Assembly: GCA_932521025.1 (NCBI GenBank)
Contig: OW051472.1
Location: 2,666,001 to 2,730,000 of the forward strand
From: Oscheius onirici
Lineage: Eukaryota > Nematoda > Chromadorea > Rhabditida > Rhabditidae
Direction: 5' to 3'
Length of the DNA stretch: 64,000 bases
This document shows positions 22,418 to 32,598 of the stretch, piece by piece. The notes under the pieces were generated by a model. That model had not been told where the DNA came from, did not search any database, and worked only from the letters and a program-made list of their open reading frames with translations. The translations under genes were made by a program, and so were the position numbers. The stretch's first letter is position 1, and each line of letters opens with the position of its first letter.

Positions 22418-22662
22418 AAAAACTGTTTATTCGGTATTCAAGGCAGTTCACCTGACCGAGATCACATCCGAAGAGAAGAGGGTTCTTGGAGTGATGCTGA
22501 GCGCGTTGAATGATGGGTTGCTCAAGCTACGGGATCCGCTGGACAGGCTAAGCTGGCGAGAGATGCCAGGGTAGACTACCTTCGTGTACTACCCCCCGGG
22601 ATTGAACTTGCGATCGCTTTCTTCATAGACTGTCATCCTATCCACTTGACTATCCGGGCCCC
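22418..22662 (-). mobile_element. SINE family 1, copy B, with 12-bp target-site duplication
   Basis: This has the same tRNA-like head, body and CCGAATAAACAG-T(n) end as copies A and C. The direct repeat TTCACGAGTAAA flanks it at 22406-22417 and 22663-22674. That duplication is direct evidence of a retroposition event and defines the element boundaries to within a few bases. Confidence 0.9.
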
Positions 22663-22674
22663 TTCACGAGTAAA

Positions 22675-23694
22675 GAGATGTGAAAATGAAAAAATTTGTG
22701 TCCTAGCGGTATTCATTGTGCAGAAAAGCAGGATGAAGTGCAGTTCCGAAAGTGGTGAAACGGTCGCCAAATGCAGGTTCTATTTTTTTGCAATTTTTTT
22801 TGGAAAGAAAGTTTCTTTATAGACTTCTTGGGAAACATAATGCTGTTCCGATACTCGTCCATTTTTAGAAATATGCACCAACTCCTATTTTTGACAATTC
22901 CCTTTGGGATCAATGACCCGAGTTGTGCACGCTCTCGCATTATCCGTGAACAAAAAACATGGCTCTTGTTAGTTTTGAAGAGGGACAAAATAGCATTTTT
23001 TTTCCTTCCAAGTGGAATTTCCCGTAGCAGCTACTTGAGCAGAAGAGGAGGAGAAGCCAACATCAGCTGAAAAACAGGCGATCCAAGGAACCAACTTCGA
23101 AGACAGCCATGGTAGTTATGTAGTCACGAGGAGTTGAGTCAACATGTCATAGCATGTGGAGTATTTACGAAACTTTTTATGAAACGAAAAAATATCTGTT
23201 AACGAACACTTACAATTAGGACGTGGTGTCCTTTCTCACTAAAATTTATGGCACTGACGCTTGGACATAAGCTCCGGTTTGATGAACTGAGTGCAAAAAA
23301 ATAGCTCACGAATTTGCTTCAACAAACTCTGATATGCTGCAATGAACAAGTCCACCCCAATTCCATCTACTTTTGGTGTCCGAATAGTTTTACTCCCCAA
23401 ATATAAAAAGTTTGACTCAAAGCAGCGTTGTTCTCAGGTTTATTTTTTGCAATGTTTATTTTGAAAACCTTTTTTCCTGATCGGGATAACAATCTTTCGT
23501 GTTCAGATTCAAGGCGAAAAGTACCATTCGAACCAGAATTACGGTGTCGAAATAATTTTGTTCTTCACAGCTTCCGAATTGTTTTCTTCTCAACCGGTTT
23601 TGCTCCCAATTTCGTACAGAGAAAAATCTCCCGGAAGAGCTTTGTAACATTTTTCCTCTAGCCTTATCACCTTTCTAGTCTTTTTGAATCGCCA
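22675..23694. other. Intergenic region, divergent promoters
   Basis: The chemoreceptor (leftward) and the lectin gene (rightward) diverge from here. A TATA-like ATATAAAAAG at about 23401 could serve the lectin gene. No coding family is seen. Confidence 0.5.
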
Positions 23695-26600
23695 GTGTCT
23701 GCCCTTATCAGGAACACTCCCCTTCTCGTCCCAATGATACTTTTTCCAATTTCACTATTTCTAGTCTTTTGTATGTTTCTTGAAGCAACAAATCATTATA
23801 AAAGTTTAGTGCTTTCAAGGACAGAAGCTGTGCCATGTTCGCGGGGATACGATTATGGCAATGGAGACTGTCTGGAGGTGGATTATTTGTAATTTTTTAC
23901 AGAGGAAGAGGTTTATTCGAGAGCATGGCGGTTTTGGTTTCTTTTACCCAGTTTCTATAAAACATCTCGAGCTCTGCAAAAGTAAGCGGCTGGCGATAGC
24001 TGGTACATCACGAGAAGATAGCAATTGACTTCAGACTGGATTTTATATTAGTCAAGAAACATTACAAAAGTTTTCAGCCCCAATGCAGCCTGATGGATCG
24101 TCTATCAGCAGAGCGTTATTGTCGAGCAACTGGAGGCATTCTGTACTCTCCAAACAACCAATTTGTACGTTTTTTTGCAAACTTTGTGACCTTCGTTTAC
24201 AGACAACGACCAGAATCATCCAAATAATGCAAGATCAGTGTCCTGGAGAGGACGACGTCTGGCTCGGAATCACTTGTATCAACGAGAAAACGTGTTACAA
24301 TGACAGAGGACAAATTGTGGAGCAGGCCAAAAACTATACGTCGTTCATTGATGACAGTGAGTCTTTTTCGAAAAGGTTATGTTATCAAAAAAGTGATTTT
24401 TTTTTCAGTTTGTGTAATAATACATTCGGCCCGTTTGGCATACAATAGGTAGATGAAAAAAATAACAAAAGAAATTTTTTTCTACAAAGTACAACAGCCT
24501 GGTTTTGAGCCAAAGGGTATCAGCTTTTTTTTGTTTCATTATTAGTTCTTGTTCATCTAGCTTCAGAAGACTACGATTACAAATGCGGCACCGAGAAAAA
24601 AGTGTTACCTCACAAGAAAAACTAAATAAAAATTTGTTTGTCTCGTTCTGTAGATGCCTGTATGTTCCATGAAGGAAAATATGAAAAATGGGGTTTTTGT
24701 TGGTATCTATGGATCAGAGGTTTTGGTATTTTTATCCTGTATTGAAAAAACTTATATTTCCAACAAAAATACATTCCTGCCACAGATTCTCTGAAAACAT
24801 AAGCACTCGAGAAGAAATAGGTATCCACCGAAAACTTGGAAAGTCTTTTTATGCTGTTTTACTTGGAAAATTTACCGAACGAGAAAGTTCGATTAAAACA
24901 AAAAAAAACAAGAAAACGCATCTTCTTCGAAGAGCGGAGAAGACAATCTTCCAGTAAAGGAGCCTTGCGTCTACATGTCGTTGAACAGAGGCATCTGGTT
25001 CGGAAGTTTCTGCCGAGATCAAGATCACAGGAGGCCTTTCCTCTGCTGGTATACCAACAATAAAAGTTAGTTTTTTTTTTTGCGTTGTAGCATAAGTCTT
25101 TTTGTCAGTACCGAAACATCGATTGATTTGGCTTTGCTTTCCATTAGTGCGAAACGCTTTGAGCATAAAATCGCGCGCAGCGCGCGTCAACAGAATTTTT
25201 AGGTTTCAGGATCAATTCTATCGGATTCAGCGTAAAAAGTTATCCCTAGAAACATATTTTCAAGAAATTTGATCGAAGAAAAAAAAAGTTAGCCAAAATG
25301 TTCTGTTTCCAAAACGTCCGGCGTCCTGTGTACGCGATTTGCGCTCTCATTTTTTGACCTACAAGGCTGTAAATTTGGCTATCGATGTAACTTTTCCGAC
25401 CCTACAGGAAGGGTCTCTTCGTTTTTCGATTTGAGACCCGGATCATACCCCTACGCCCTGCATTTTTGGACAGAAATTTTTTTCCGAAAAAGTTAGTGTA
25501 TTGCTAAGGGTCGCCACTCCACCCACACGACCCGGGTTCGATCCCGCTCTTCTGCAAACCTTTTTGCTAAAATGCTTTGAGTAGAAAATGACTATGAACA
25601 ACCCCTGGAATCTTTTTGTGATCGCATTCAACCGTTTCCCGCCATTTGGTAAAGGCACAAGGTAGTTATTCTGAGTTTACTCCTTGTTTATACGGACCAA
25701 TGCTTTTAGAAACGAGGGAGTATTGTAGTTTTCTGCTTCTACCCTGGTCCTGCAAAATGGCTCATTGTATGCTTAGGTTTGCTGAAGTTCTGAGTATAGG
25801 CTTCCCCCGATTCTGATGAAGTAAATCTCGAAAGTGGTGGGAAATATCGTAAAAAAGAACCAAAATACCAAAAGCTTGATTGTAAGGGATTGTGAGGCAA
25901 GATCTCTAACCAATGCAGACTCGATCTTTTCTTGGCGTAGCTCGACATCTCTCTACTACTAAAGCGCAATGGTGTCTGTGATGGACTCTGTATGTTTGTT
26001 TGTTTGTCCGGGACCTCAAATTTTGGTGTATTGTTAAGAGTCGCCGTCTTCCCCGGGTTCGATTCCTCTCCTCGCCAAATATTTTTGCTAAATTGTTTTG
26101 AGTAGGAAATAGAGCCAGGGTAACCGGTAGGGGATTGGAAGGGACCGGCCGAAAAACTCAGAAAATTTGCAAGAAAAAGGTAGGTTTCAACACCAAATTT
26201 CAAGTTGAGAAAAGACGAGGATTTGACTTTTGTAAGAGCTATTGTTCTCTTTTTGTCCAGTTGCGTAGTTCACACAAAAATATTGTTCTCTTTTTGTTCA
26301 GTCAGTAAAACAGGGGGCAAAGACAAATCCCTTCTTCTTCAAAGAATCCGCTTTTTCACAGATCCAGATTGTTCCCTTTTTGTCAAAATTCTTAGAATTT
26401 ACGAATAGTGACTCTTCATACACTAACAAAAAGTGTGAACCATCTTTTTCGGTACGGTCCGGCTCATTTTTTGTACAAACACCAGACCGGTCAGAACTTT
26501 AACGTACTGATGTCGAGCTACGCCAAGAAAAGTTCGAGTCTGCATTGGTTAGAGATCTTGCCTTACATGCCTCACAATCCCTTACAATCAAGCTTTTGGT

Positions 26601-29600
26601 ATTTTGGTTCTTTGTTACGATATTTCCCACCACTTTCGAGATTTACTTCATCAGAATCGGGGAAACCTATACCGAGAACTTCAGCAAACCTAAGCATACA
26701 ATGAGCCATTTTGCAAGACCAGGGTAGAAGCAGAAAACTACAATACTCCCTCGTTTCTAAAAGTATCTGGCTTTGTCCTATGAACCAGAAGGAAACTCAG
26801 AACAACAATTTTGCGCCTTTGCCTAATGGCGGGGAATGATCGAATGCGATCAGAAAAAGATTCCAGGGGTTGTTCACAGTCATTTTCTACTCAAAGCATT
26901 TTAGCAAAAAGGTTTGCAGAAGGGCGGGATCGAACCCGGGTCGTGTGGGTGGAGTGGCGACCCTTAGCAATACACTAACTTTTTCGGAAAAAAATTTCTG
27001 TCCAAAAAATGCAGGGCGTAGAGATGTGATCCGGGTCGAAAATCAAAATTCTAAAAGATATCCCCTCTGAGATACGATTAGATATACCTCTATCCAAAAT
27101 TTCAGAGAAAAACTCGCAAAAATGAGCTCGCAAATCACGTACAACCGCGCACGGCGGACGCCGGATGAAGGACATTTTGGAAACCTTATCTAATATCCCT
27201 GAAACAAGAAAATTACTAAGCCTCCTGAACATCTGAAATGTTTCAACCTCTCTTTATAAACGGCTAGTTCGCAAAATTTTCGATTTTTTTGCGTTCATGG
27301 CCTAAAGTAATAATCTTTCAGACGATCCAAGTTGTCAACCTGGGACATTCTTCTTCAAAAATCGCTGTTATGGTCTTCACGGGGTACAAGACCCGCTTGC
27401 TGCCAGTGACCATTGCCACAATATGGGCGGCGAACTCGTCTCCATTCACAGCGAAATTGTTAGTTTTTCCATTTTGTTTCACTTAGTAAATATTTAGGAA
27501 AACAACTACATCTGGGACCTGGCAGCCGGAGTTCCGAGCGTCACAGCCGGCGCAAATTACGGTATCGGGATGTACGTGGACAATGACAAAGAGCTGAAAT
27601 GGTACGATGGCGCAGTCATCGGTTATACGAACTTTGAAATTCCCGCCACTCCGCCCACTGATGGGACCTATCCACCGATCAACAGCACGATTACGGTAGA
27701 TGTGAAGACGAAAAAATGGTTGCCGGATACAACGAGGGGGCGATTGGCTCAAGTCTGCAGCTGGCGTGAGTTCGAATTGATTTATTTTGGAGCAAAGATT
27801 GTGAAAACCACAACAGAGAAGAATACTTTAATTACACCTGTTTTTGTTAGTGAAAATTGTGAAACTCGGTAGACAAACTGTTGCGAGAAAAGTCTTACGA
27901 ACAAAGTTTGTTGGCTCCATTTTCAGTAATGCGGTTTCGTAAGCGATGAAATGTTTCATGGTAAGAGTAAAACCAATCTCTACAACAATTTTATAAGAAG
28001 AAAGACAATAGACGCAAACTAGCGGAAAACAAAGAGTAAACACGGGGAAGCAATAGTTAGAATGTGTGGAAAAGAGTTCATTTCCGTTGAAATTTTGTAA
28101 CTTCGAAAAAAAAGAATGGAAACAGCGCAAACTGGTCTGACAACAACTAATTGTAAGTCTGACCGGTTCCCTTTTTATCCTTTCTCTCTTTACTATCCCT
28201 ACTCACTGTAAAACTGTTTGCACCTATGCATACCTCTTCCGGTCAACCGGTTTCTTCTTATCTCCTACCCGATCATTTCCTATCTAGTTTATGGCAACAT
28301 GAGCAAATTTGGGCTGCAATTTCAAAAGTGACTCTAATCCTGCCAATTTCTGACTTGTCGCGACCATTTGAGGTTCCGGACAAACACAGTCCACCAGTCA
28401 CCATTACGGTTTTGTAGTAGTGAAGTTAGCTATTAGGGCGCGTCAAAAGTCTTTGTAATTAGTTCTACAGCTACCCTTCAAACTGATCGGATCGGTCTGG
28501 AATTGTTCCTGGGGGTAATCGACCTCGAAAAAACAAATATTGAGAGCTTTTGGGACAGTTTGGATTTTGAGATCAAGGGTTACGGTAGCTTTAAAAATCG
28601 GCCAAAAAACGTATTTTCGCGATAACTTTTTGGCGTAAGGAGATACAAAAAAATGGTCTTCAAAAGATACGGAGCTGATATTTTACAGGGGTAGCTGTAG
28701 AACTAATTACAAAGACTTTTGACGCGCCCTAATAATTCAAAAAAGAACCTTTCAGCCCCTCTCACCCAGGATCTCCAAAGCGTCAAGGCCACATTTGTCA
28801 ATCTCTGTACGGCCGGTGTTCTCCCCATCGACGCCATCGTATCCATTTTTTCGTATCAAACAATCCCAAGACTTCTAGATCTACTCGCCTGGCTACCCTG
28901 ACTACAGTACTGCTACGATATGTACTCTCACATACAACGGAGAGTTGGGAAAAGCTATTCAGATAGTTTTCGAGGAACTGTTCCTGGATGTTGGGGCCAC
29001 TATCGTCGTCTACACCGACAAAAATGACCCGCACAAAGCTACAACGTAAGTTTTTCCATCCTTTTTTTGCAACGATTTTGCACAATTTTACACTATTCAA
29101 ATATTTTTCCTCGATCAGGTACCAAACGTTTTACTGTTTCGAGCTTTGTTCTTATTAAAACAAACTTTTTTCTCTCTCAAAATGATCGGGCCAAGGACTC
29201 AAACTTTCGACAAAACTTTTTTTTCCAGTGTTTCATTCTTACTAGACAGCCGAGAAGTATGCTCATCGGTAGTTGCATGCCTCGTTTGTCACAAAAGAAT
29301 CTTCCAGTCTGGAATCATTTTATCGTCTTTCTGAACGAAAAAAACTTCCCAAATTCAGGATAGAGTACAACACTCCTATCACAACCATTGTTTCCTCGCT
29401 GACCGGCTACATGAAGGTGGTTTTCAATCAGGCGAGAGGTGAACAAAGTCTGTGGAGAGCCAGTACGAAGAGCCAGGGTGTGAAAGGACAGTATCGTATG
29501 GTTTTTCTGATTCGAAAAGTTTGTAAATCTTTAGCGATCGAACTTGGAACACCATCTATCTGTAATCCGAACAAGACTCTGGCTTTGCCAACGAAGACAT

Positions 29601-30839
29601 ACAGTCAAGTGAGTTTGGGAAATTTTTGAAAACGATAAGCGAAATAAAAAAATGTGCGAAAAAAACGGAAGGGAAGTTCAACCCAAAATATTCCATATAC
29701 ATAGCTCACACTGATACACCATGAAACTTACGAGACTTAGAGGCAGAAGGTGGTCCAAAAAAAGTGTAGATTGTTGAAAACTGAATTTTTACTATTTCGG
29801 CAAAGCATCATTTCTGGTCCAATGAACCAGACAATACCGGAAAGACGAAACATTTTTGATCATAATATTTTTGAAGTCTATCGAAACAAGACGAATTCAC
29901 TGGTTGTTATTCCAACTTTGAAAGAAAAAACTTTGTTTCTATTGATTTCAAACCGGAGTGGAGAAGTTGGAACAAATGTGAAATTATGGAGTCGGTAATT
30001 AGTCTTAAACTTCGGCCCACTAATTTTTTGTAAAATAGAGACCGTCTAATCTTCAAAACATACATGGTCTTCCGTCACTTTTATTTTAGTTTCGCAGTTT
30101 ACATGAATAGTTCTTTAGATCCACGTGTCATTGACTTTTCGAATGCACTTTCAAATCCGCTGTGTTATCCAGTAAAAAACATGACATGCTCGTAACATTT
30201 TCCCCTCGAGTCCATCTAGTAGCTCCTTACCTTCAGTCGTGATAACATGTCCGTCTTGAAACAAAATAACTGATTCAGTAGATTTCTGGTTGAGAGTGAA
30301 AAAATAAAGTGACTAAAATATTCACGAAACGAGCAGTTTTGAGTCTAATCAAACTGTATAATGCCACCAAATCGGTAGCAAAAAATAAACTCCTTTAACT
30401 AGAACAAAAATTTCTTCAGCAAGAAACCAAAAAAAAAATCCAAAATCTTTTCCAGTTCCAAACTCCCAACTACGCTACCAACGGAGGAATGTCTCGACCC
30501 TGCACAATTGTGATTACTCCACAATCGGCCAACAACACGTAGCTTTTTTATTTTCTTCTAGACAAATCCCAAAATTCAGAGTAGCCGTCGCATTTTACGA
30601 TTTCTACCTCGGCAAAGAGGATAGAATGGATGTCATTGACGGTGATGCCACATTGAATCCTCTTCCTAGAATGACGTTAATTTTTTTGTAAAGCACGAAA
30701 AAATTACTCAATGTTTAGGCTGACGGGCACCCAGACGGGTATTCGGATAGAAGGAATTGTCGGTCAGAAGCTCAGCTTCAAAATTTATAGCGTCTCGCTC
30801 GGATTTCGAGGAATTTGGGCCGATTTTACGAGCAATTGA
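23695..30839 (+). CDS. Secreted C-type lectin with two CTLDs and two CUB domains
   Basis: From 24078 on, the exons join in phase: 24078-24164, 24203-24356, 24955-25065, 27322-27458, 27498-27765, 28756-28838, 28879-29045, 29359-29477, 29535-29608, 30456-30538, 30580-30675 and 30719-30839 (TGA). CTLD1 shows RYCRATGGILYSP, WLGITC and PFLCWY. CTLD2 opens with CQPGTFFFKNRCYG, has HNMGGELVSIHSE and ends LAQVCSW. CUB1 opens GVLPIDAIIYSPGYPDY. CUB2 carries FQTPNYATNGG and ends RGIWADFT. The N-terminus is less certain: 23695-23877 gives a hydrophobic leader and PCSRGYDYGNGDCLE. The next small exon (from about 23903) does not join cleanly by my reading. Lectins of this build are typically secreted in the nematode gut or epidermis. 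Introns hold a 2-kb palindromic repeat and a MITE. Confidence 0.85.
25140..27205. repeat. Head-to-head pair of the large repeat (copies C and B) forming a 2-kb inverted structure
   Basis: The segment 25140-25950 matches copy A (13800-14650). The segment 26205-27200 is the reverse complement of about 13950-14945 and is very similar to it, including the 67-codon frame ending at 26408. The two halves face each other across a short centre that holds a Helitron-like piece. tRNA-like segments are at about 25495-25560 (+) and 26915-26985 (-). All of it lies in the lectin intron between CTLD1 and CTLD2. Confidence 0.8.
25948..26160 (+). mobile_element. Helitron-like element, 5' end intact, 3' end lost
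   Basis: It starts A|TCTCTCTACTACTAAAG inside repeat copy C. Copy A reads straight through at the same point (ctcgacat-cagtacg), so this is an insertion. It continues with the same tRNA-like module (GGGTTCGATTCC at about 26058) and TTTTGAGTAGGAAAT block as the 10.4-10.8 kb element. It then stops matching near 26160 without the hairpin and CTRR end. Confidence 0.65.
28160..28425 (-). repeat. Degenerate copy of the Helitron-like family
   Basis: On the minus strand the words near 28360-28425 resemble the family's 5' block (gtagtag...accgtaatgg against CTACTACTAAAGCGCAATGG). The sequence ttgaggttccggacaaacac resembles the 10.7-kb copy. Divergence is high, and the ends cannot be fixed. Confidence 0.4.
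28431..28734. mobile_element. MITE with about 48-bp terminal inverted repeats
   Basis: TATTAGGGCGCGTCAAAAGT at 28431 is exactly mirrored at 28734, and the complementarity runs on through gtaattagttctacagctaccc. TA sits at both ends, so a Tc1/mariner-type or related transposase could have mobilised it. It lies in a lectin intron just before the first CUB exon. Its word GAGCTGATATTTTACAGGG recurs at 8029, at the edge of SINE family 2 copy 1. Confidence 0.85.
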
Positions 30840-31690
30840 ACAAGGTTTTGAACATATTTGAACGACGAGCGAAAAGATCGTTTGTACAAGTTATTCACGC
30901 TGAAAATGACTCACAGTCAAACTGACTCTAAACAAGCTGGGGGCACAAACCTTAGATAAACAGTGGAAAAGGATAATAATATCAGGTGTGTGCATAATTT
31001 TTAGGAAAAATATTGTATTTTTGGAATAACTTTTTGTAGGATGCACGAAAATAGCTTTTTCAAAAAAGAAAAATTTGGTGTGAGCAAGCTCTATCCGATG
31101 GTGTATATATCGGTTAGGTTTAGAATGAATATTTGAGTTTTAGCTGAAGCAAATTTTTTTTTCTTTGAAGTAGAGCTGTTTAGCGCACATCCCGGCCAAT
31201 TTTCACAAAAAAAAATATTGATAGCCGCGACCCGATTTCCCAGAAATTTTTTCTCGCTGAGATATTGAGGGTCCAAATTGCGAAAGTGACCAACTTCAGG
31301 CAGTTGCACAGCTCTAACGGGTTCGAATTGGACAAATCGGTCGATGCACCTTGAAAGAGCTCAATCTGGGCTACAAAATCCTGTATGGAACAAAGAGGGC
31401 CCAATGGAAAGTTTTCGAGAAACTCGCCTCTGAATATCAGGCGGGTGGCGCGCGCCCGACCCATGAAGGGGGTATCATGGATCAAAAAAATCACTTTTTT
31501 CAGTTCCGATTATTTTTGTGTGTTGATCTTGTTTTGAGCATTTATTGAGGCCCCATCTGTTTCTAGCCAACTGATAGAGCACGTCTCTCCGCTCCCTGTA
31601 GTCATTGCAACCCTCAAAATAGATATGTTTCGAAAAAATATGTTTCTCTTTTGTTTTTATCTATAACATAAACAGATTAGAAACTCTCGG
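30840..31690. other. Intergenic region after the lectin gene
   Basis: No gene is supported. A more GC-rich block at 31180-31480 holds overlapping frames on both strands without family motifs, and could be a decayed repeat. Confidence 0.5.
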
Positions 31691-31698
31691 TATAAAAG
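31691..31698 (+). promoter_or_regulatory. TATA box
   Basis: TATAAAAG lies 43 bp upstream of the ATG of a signal-peptide exon at 31734. The spacing suits a short 5' UTR. Confidence 0.55.
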
Positions 31699-31733
31699 GT
31701 GTAATTTAACTGTAGCTTCATCGCTCGCCAACC

Positions 31734-31866
31734 ATGGATCTTCTCTGTTTCTTCGTTCTTCTGTTATTTTCCTTCCAAAACATCTACTGTGGACGCAATT
31801 ATGGAAGAGGTGAGGCCGACCATCGTTCCGATGATTCTATTGGAACAAGAACACGCAGTCATGCAA
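31734..31866 (+). CDS. First exon of a small secreted protein; rest disrupted or not found
   Basis: The exon encodes a classic signal peptide (MDLLCFFVLLLFSFQNIYCG, cleavage probably after the last residues shown), then a hydrophilic stretch with NYGRGEADHRSDD. It ends at a plausible donor GTAGGC at 31867. The following DNA is a mariner fragment and Helitron ends rather than recognisable exons, so the gene may have been broken by insertions. No family is recognised. Confidence 0.5.
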
Positions 31867-31932
31867 GTAGGCAAAAAACTTATATTGTCATAATGGGCTT
31901 AAGTCAATGGACATCGACCGTTCCTTGGAAAT

Positions 31933-32149
31933 AGAACACATAAGGATGAAATTCTTCAGCGAGAATTAATCAAAAAATTTGTTGAAAGAGGATTTAACTT
32001 TACAACTACCTTAGACGAAATAGTGAAGATATTCGGTGATACAGCTTATTCGAAAAAGAACGCCAAAGTATGGTTTGAAAGATTTTCACATGGAAGGAAC
32101 GTGACTGCCGATAGTAAGCATTCTGGACGAAAAGATAAGAAAAGATAAG
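31933..32149 (+). pseudogene. Mariner-type transposase fragment (N-terminal HTH)
   Basis: One open frame encodes about 70 residues with the mariner HTH layout: LIKKFVERGFNFTTTLDEI, then KVWFERFSHGRN and SKHSGRK. This corresponds to the first DNA-binding helix-turn-helix and the WF.RF...SGRP block of mariner/SETMAR-like transposases. No catalytic domain follows. It ends at TAA where Helitron-like sequence begins, and no inverted repeats were found. Confidence 0.75.
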
Positions 32150-32157
32150 ATAAGATC

Positions 32158-32243
32158 AGAAGATCGGTTGACTGGGGAAGGGATCAGAAGTAAAGAAGAA
32201 AACACAAGTAAAAAAGCCGCCGACAGGCGACGAAGCCGGCTGG
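32158..32243 (+). mobile_element. Helitron-like 3' end, 5'-truncated
   Basis: Almost identical to the 3' part of the 10.4-10.8 kb element (GATCGGTTGACTGGGGAAG, then GCCGCCGACAGGCG and AAGCCGGCTGG). It ends in CTGG followed by T. Confidence 0.65.
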
Positions 32244-32539
32244 TCCTCTCTTATTAAATTTCTAAGGTCGCCCGAAGTGTATTTCGAACTTTTCAACCCC
32301 TCTGCACTGTCAAAATGCGAATCTGAGGGCAATTATTTTATCGAAATTTTGCGAGGAATCCGGCTACCACGTCCGTTTTTCAAAATATTCCCTTTTCATT
32401 GTTTTCAAGTCCCCCTATGGTTTGGCACTCTGAAGCCGCAGGTAACAAGTTATGTCCTGTCCAGAATTTAGGCAACAATTAAGTTTTGAACTTGGAAAAA
32501 GTTGGAAAGTTCTATCACTGTTGTAGGGATACGAAATGG

Positions 32540-32571
32540 GTACGACGTCGTCAGATGACGAAGTCGGCTGG
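32540..32571 (+). mobile_element. Second Helitron-like 3' end
   Basis: A hairpin CGTC-AGAT-GACG followed by AAGTCGGCTGG|T repeats the 3'-terminal arrangement of the family, about 330 bp after the previous one. Upstream similarity is not evident. Confidence 0.45.
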
Positions 32572-32598
32572 TAAAACGCGAAATTTTAGAGAAATTAT

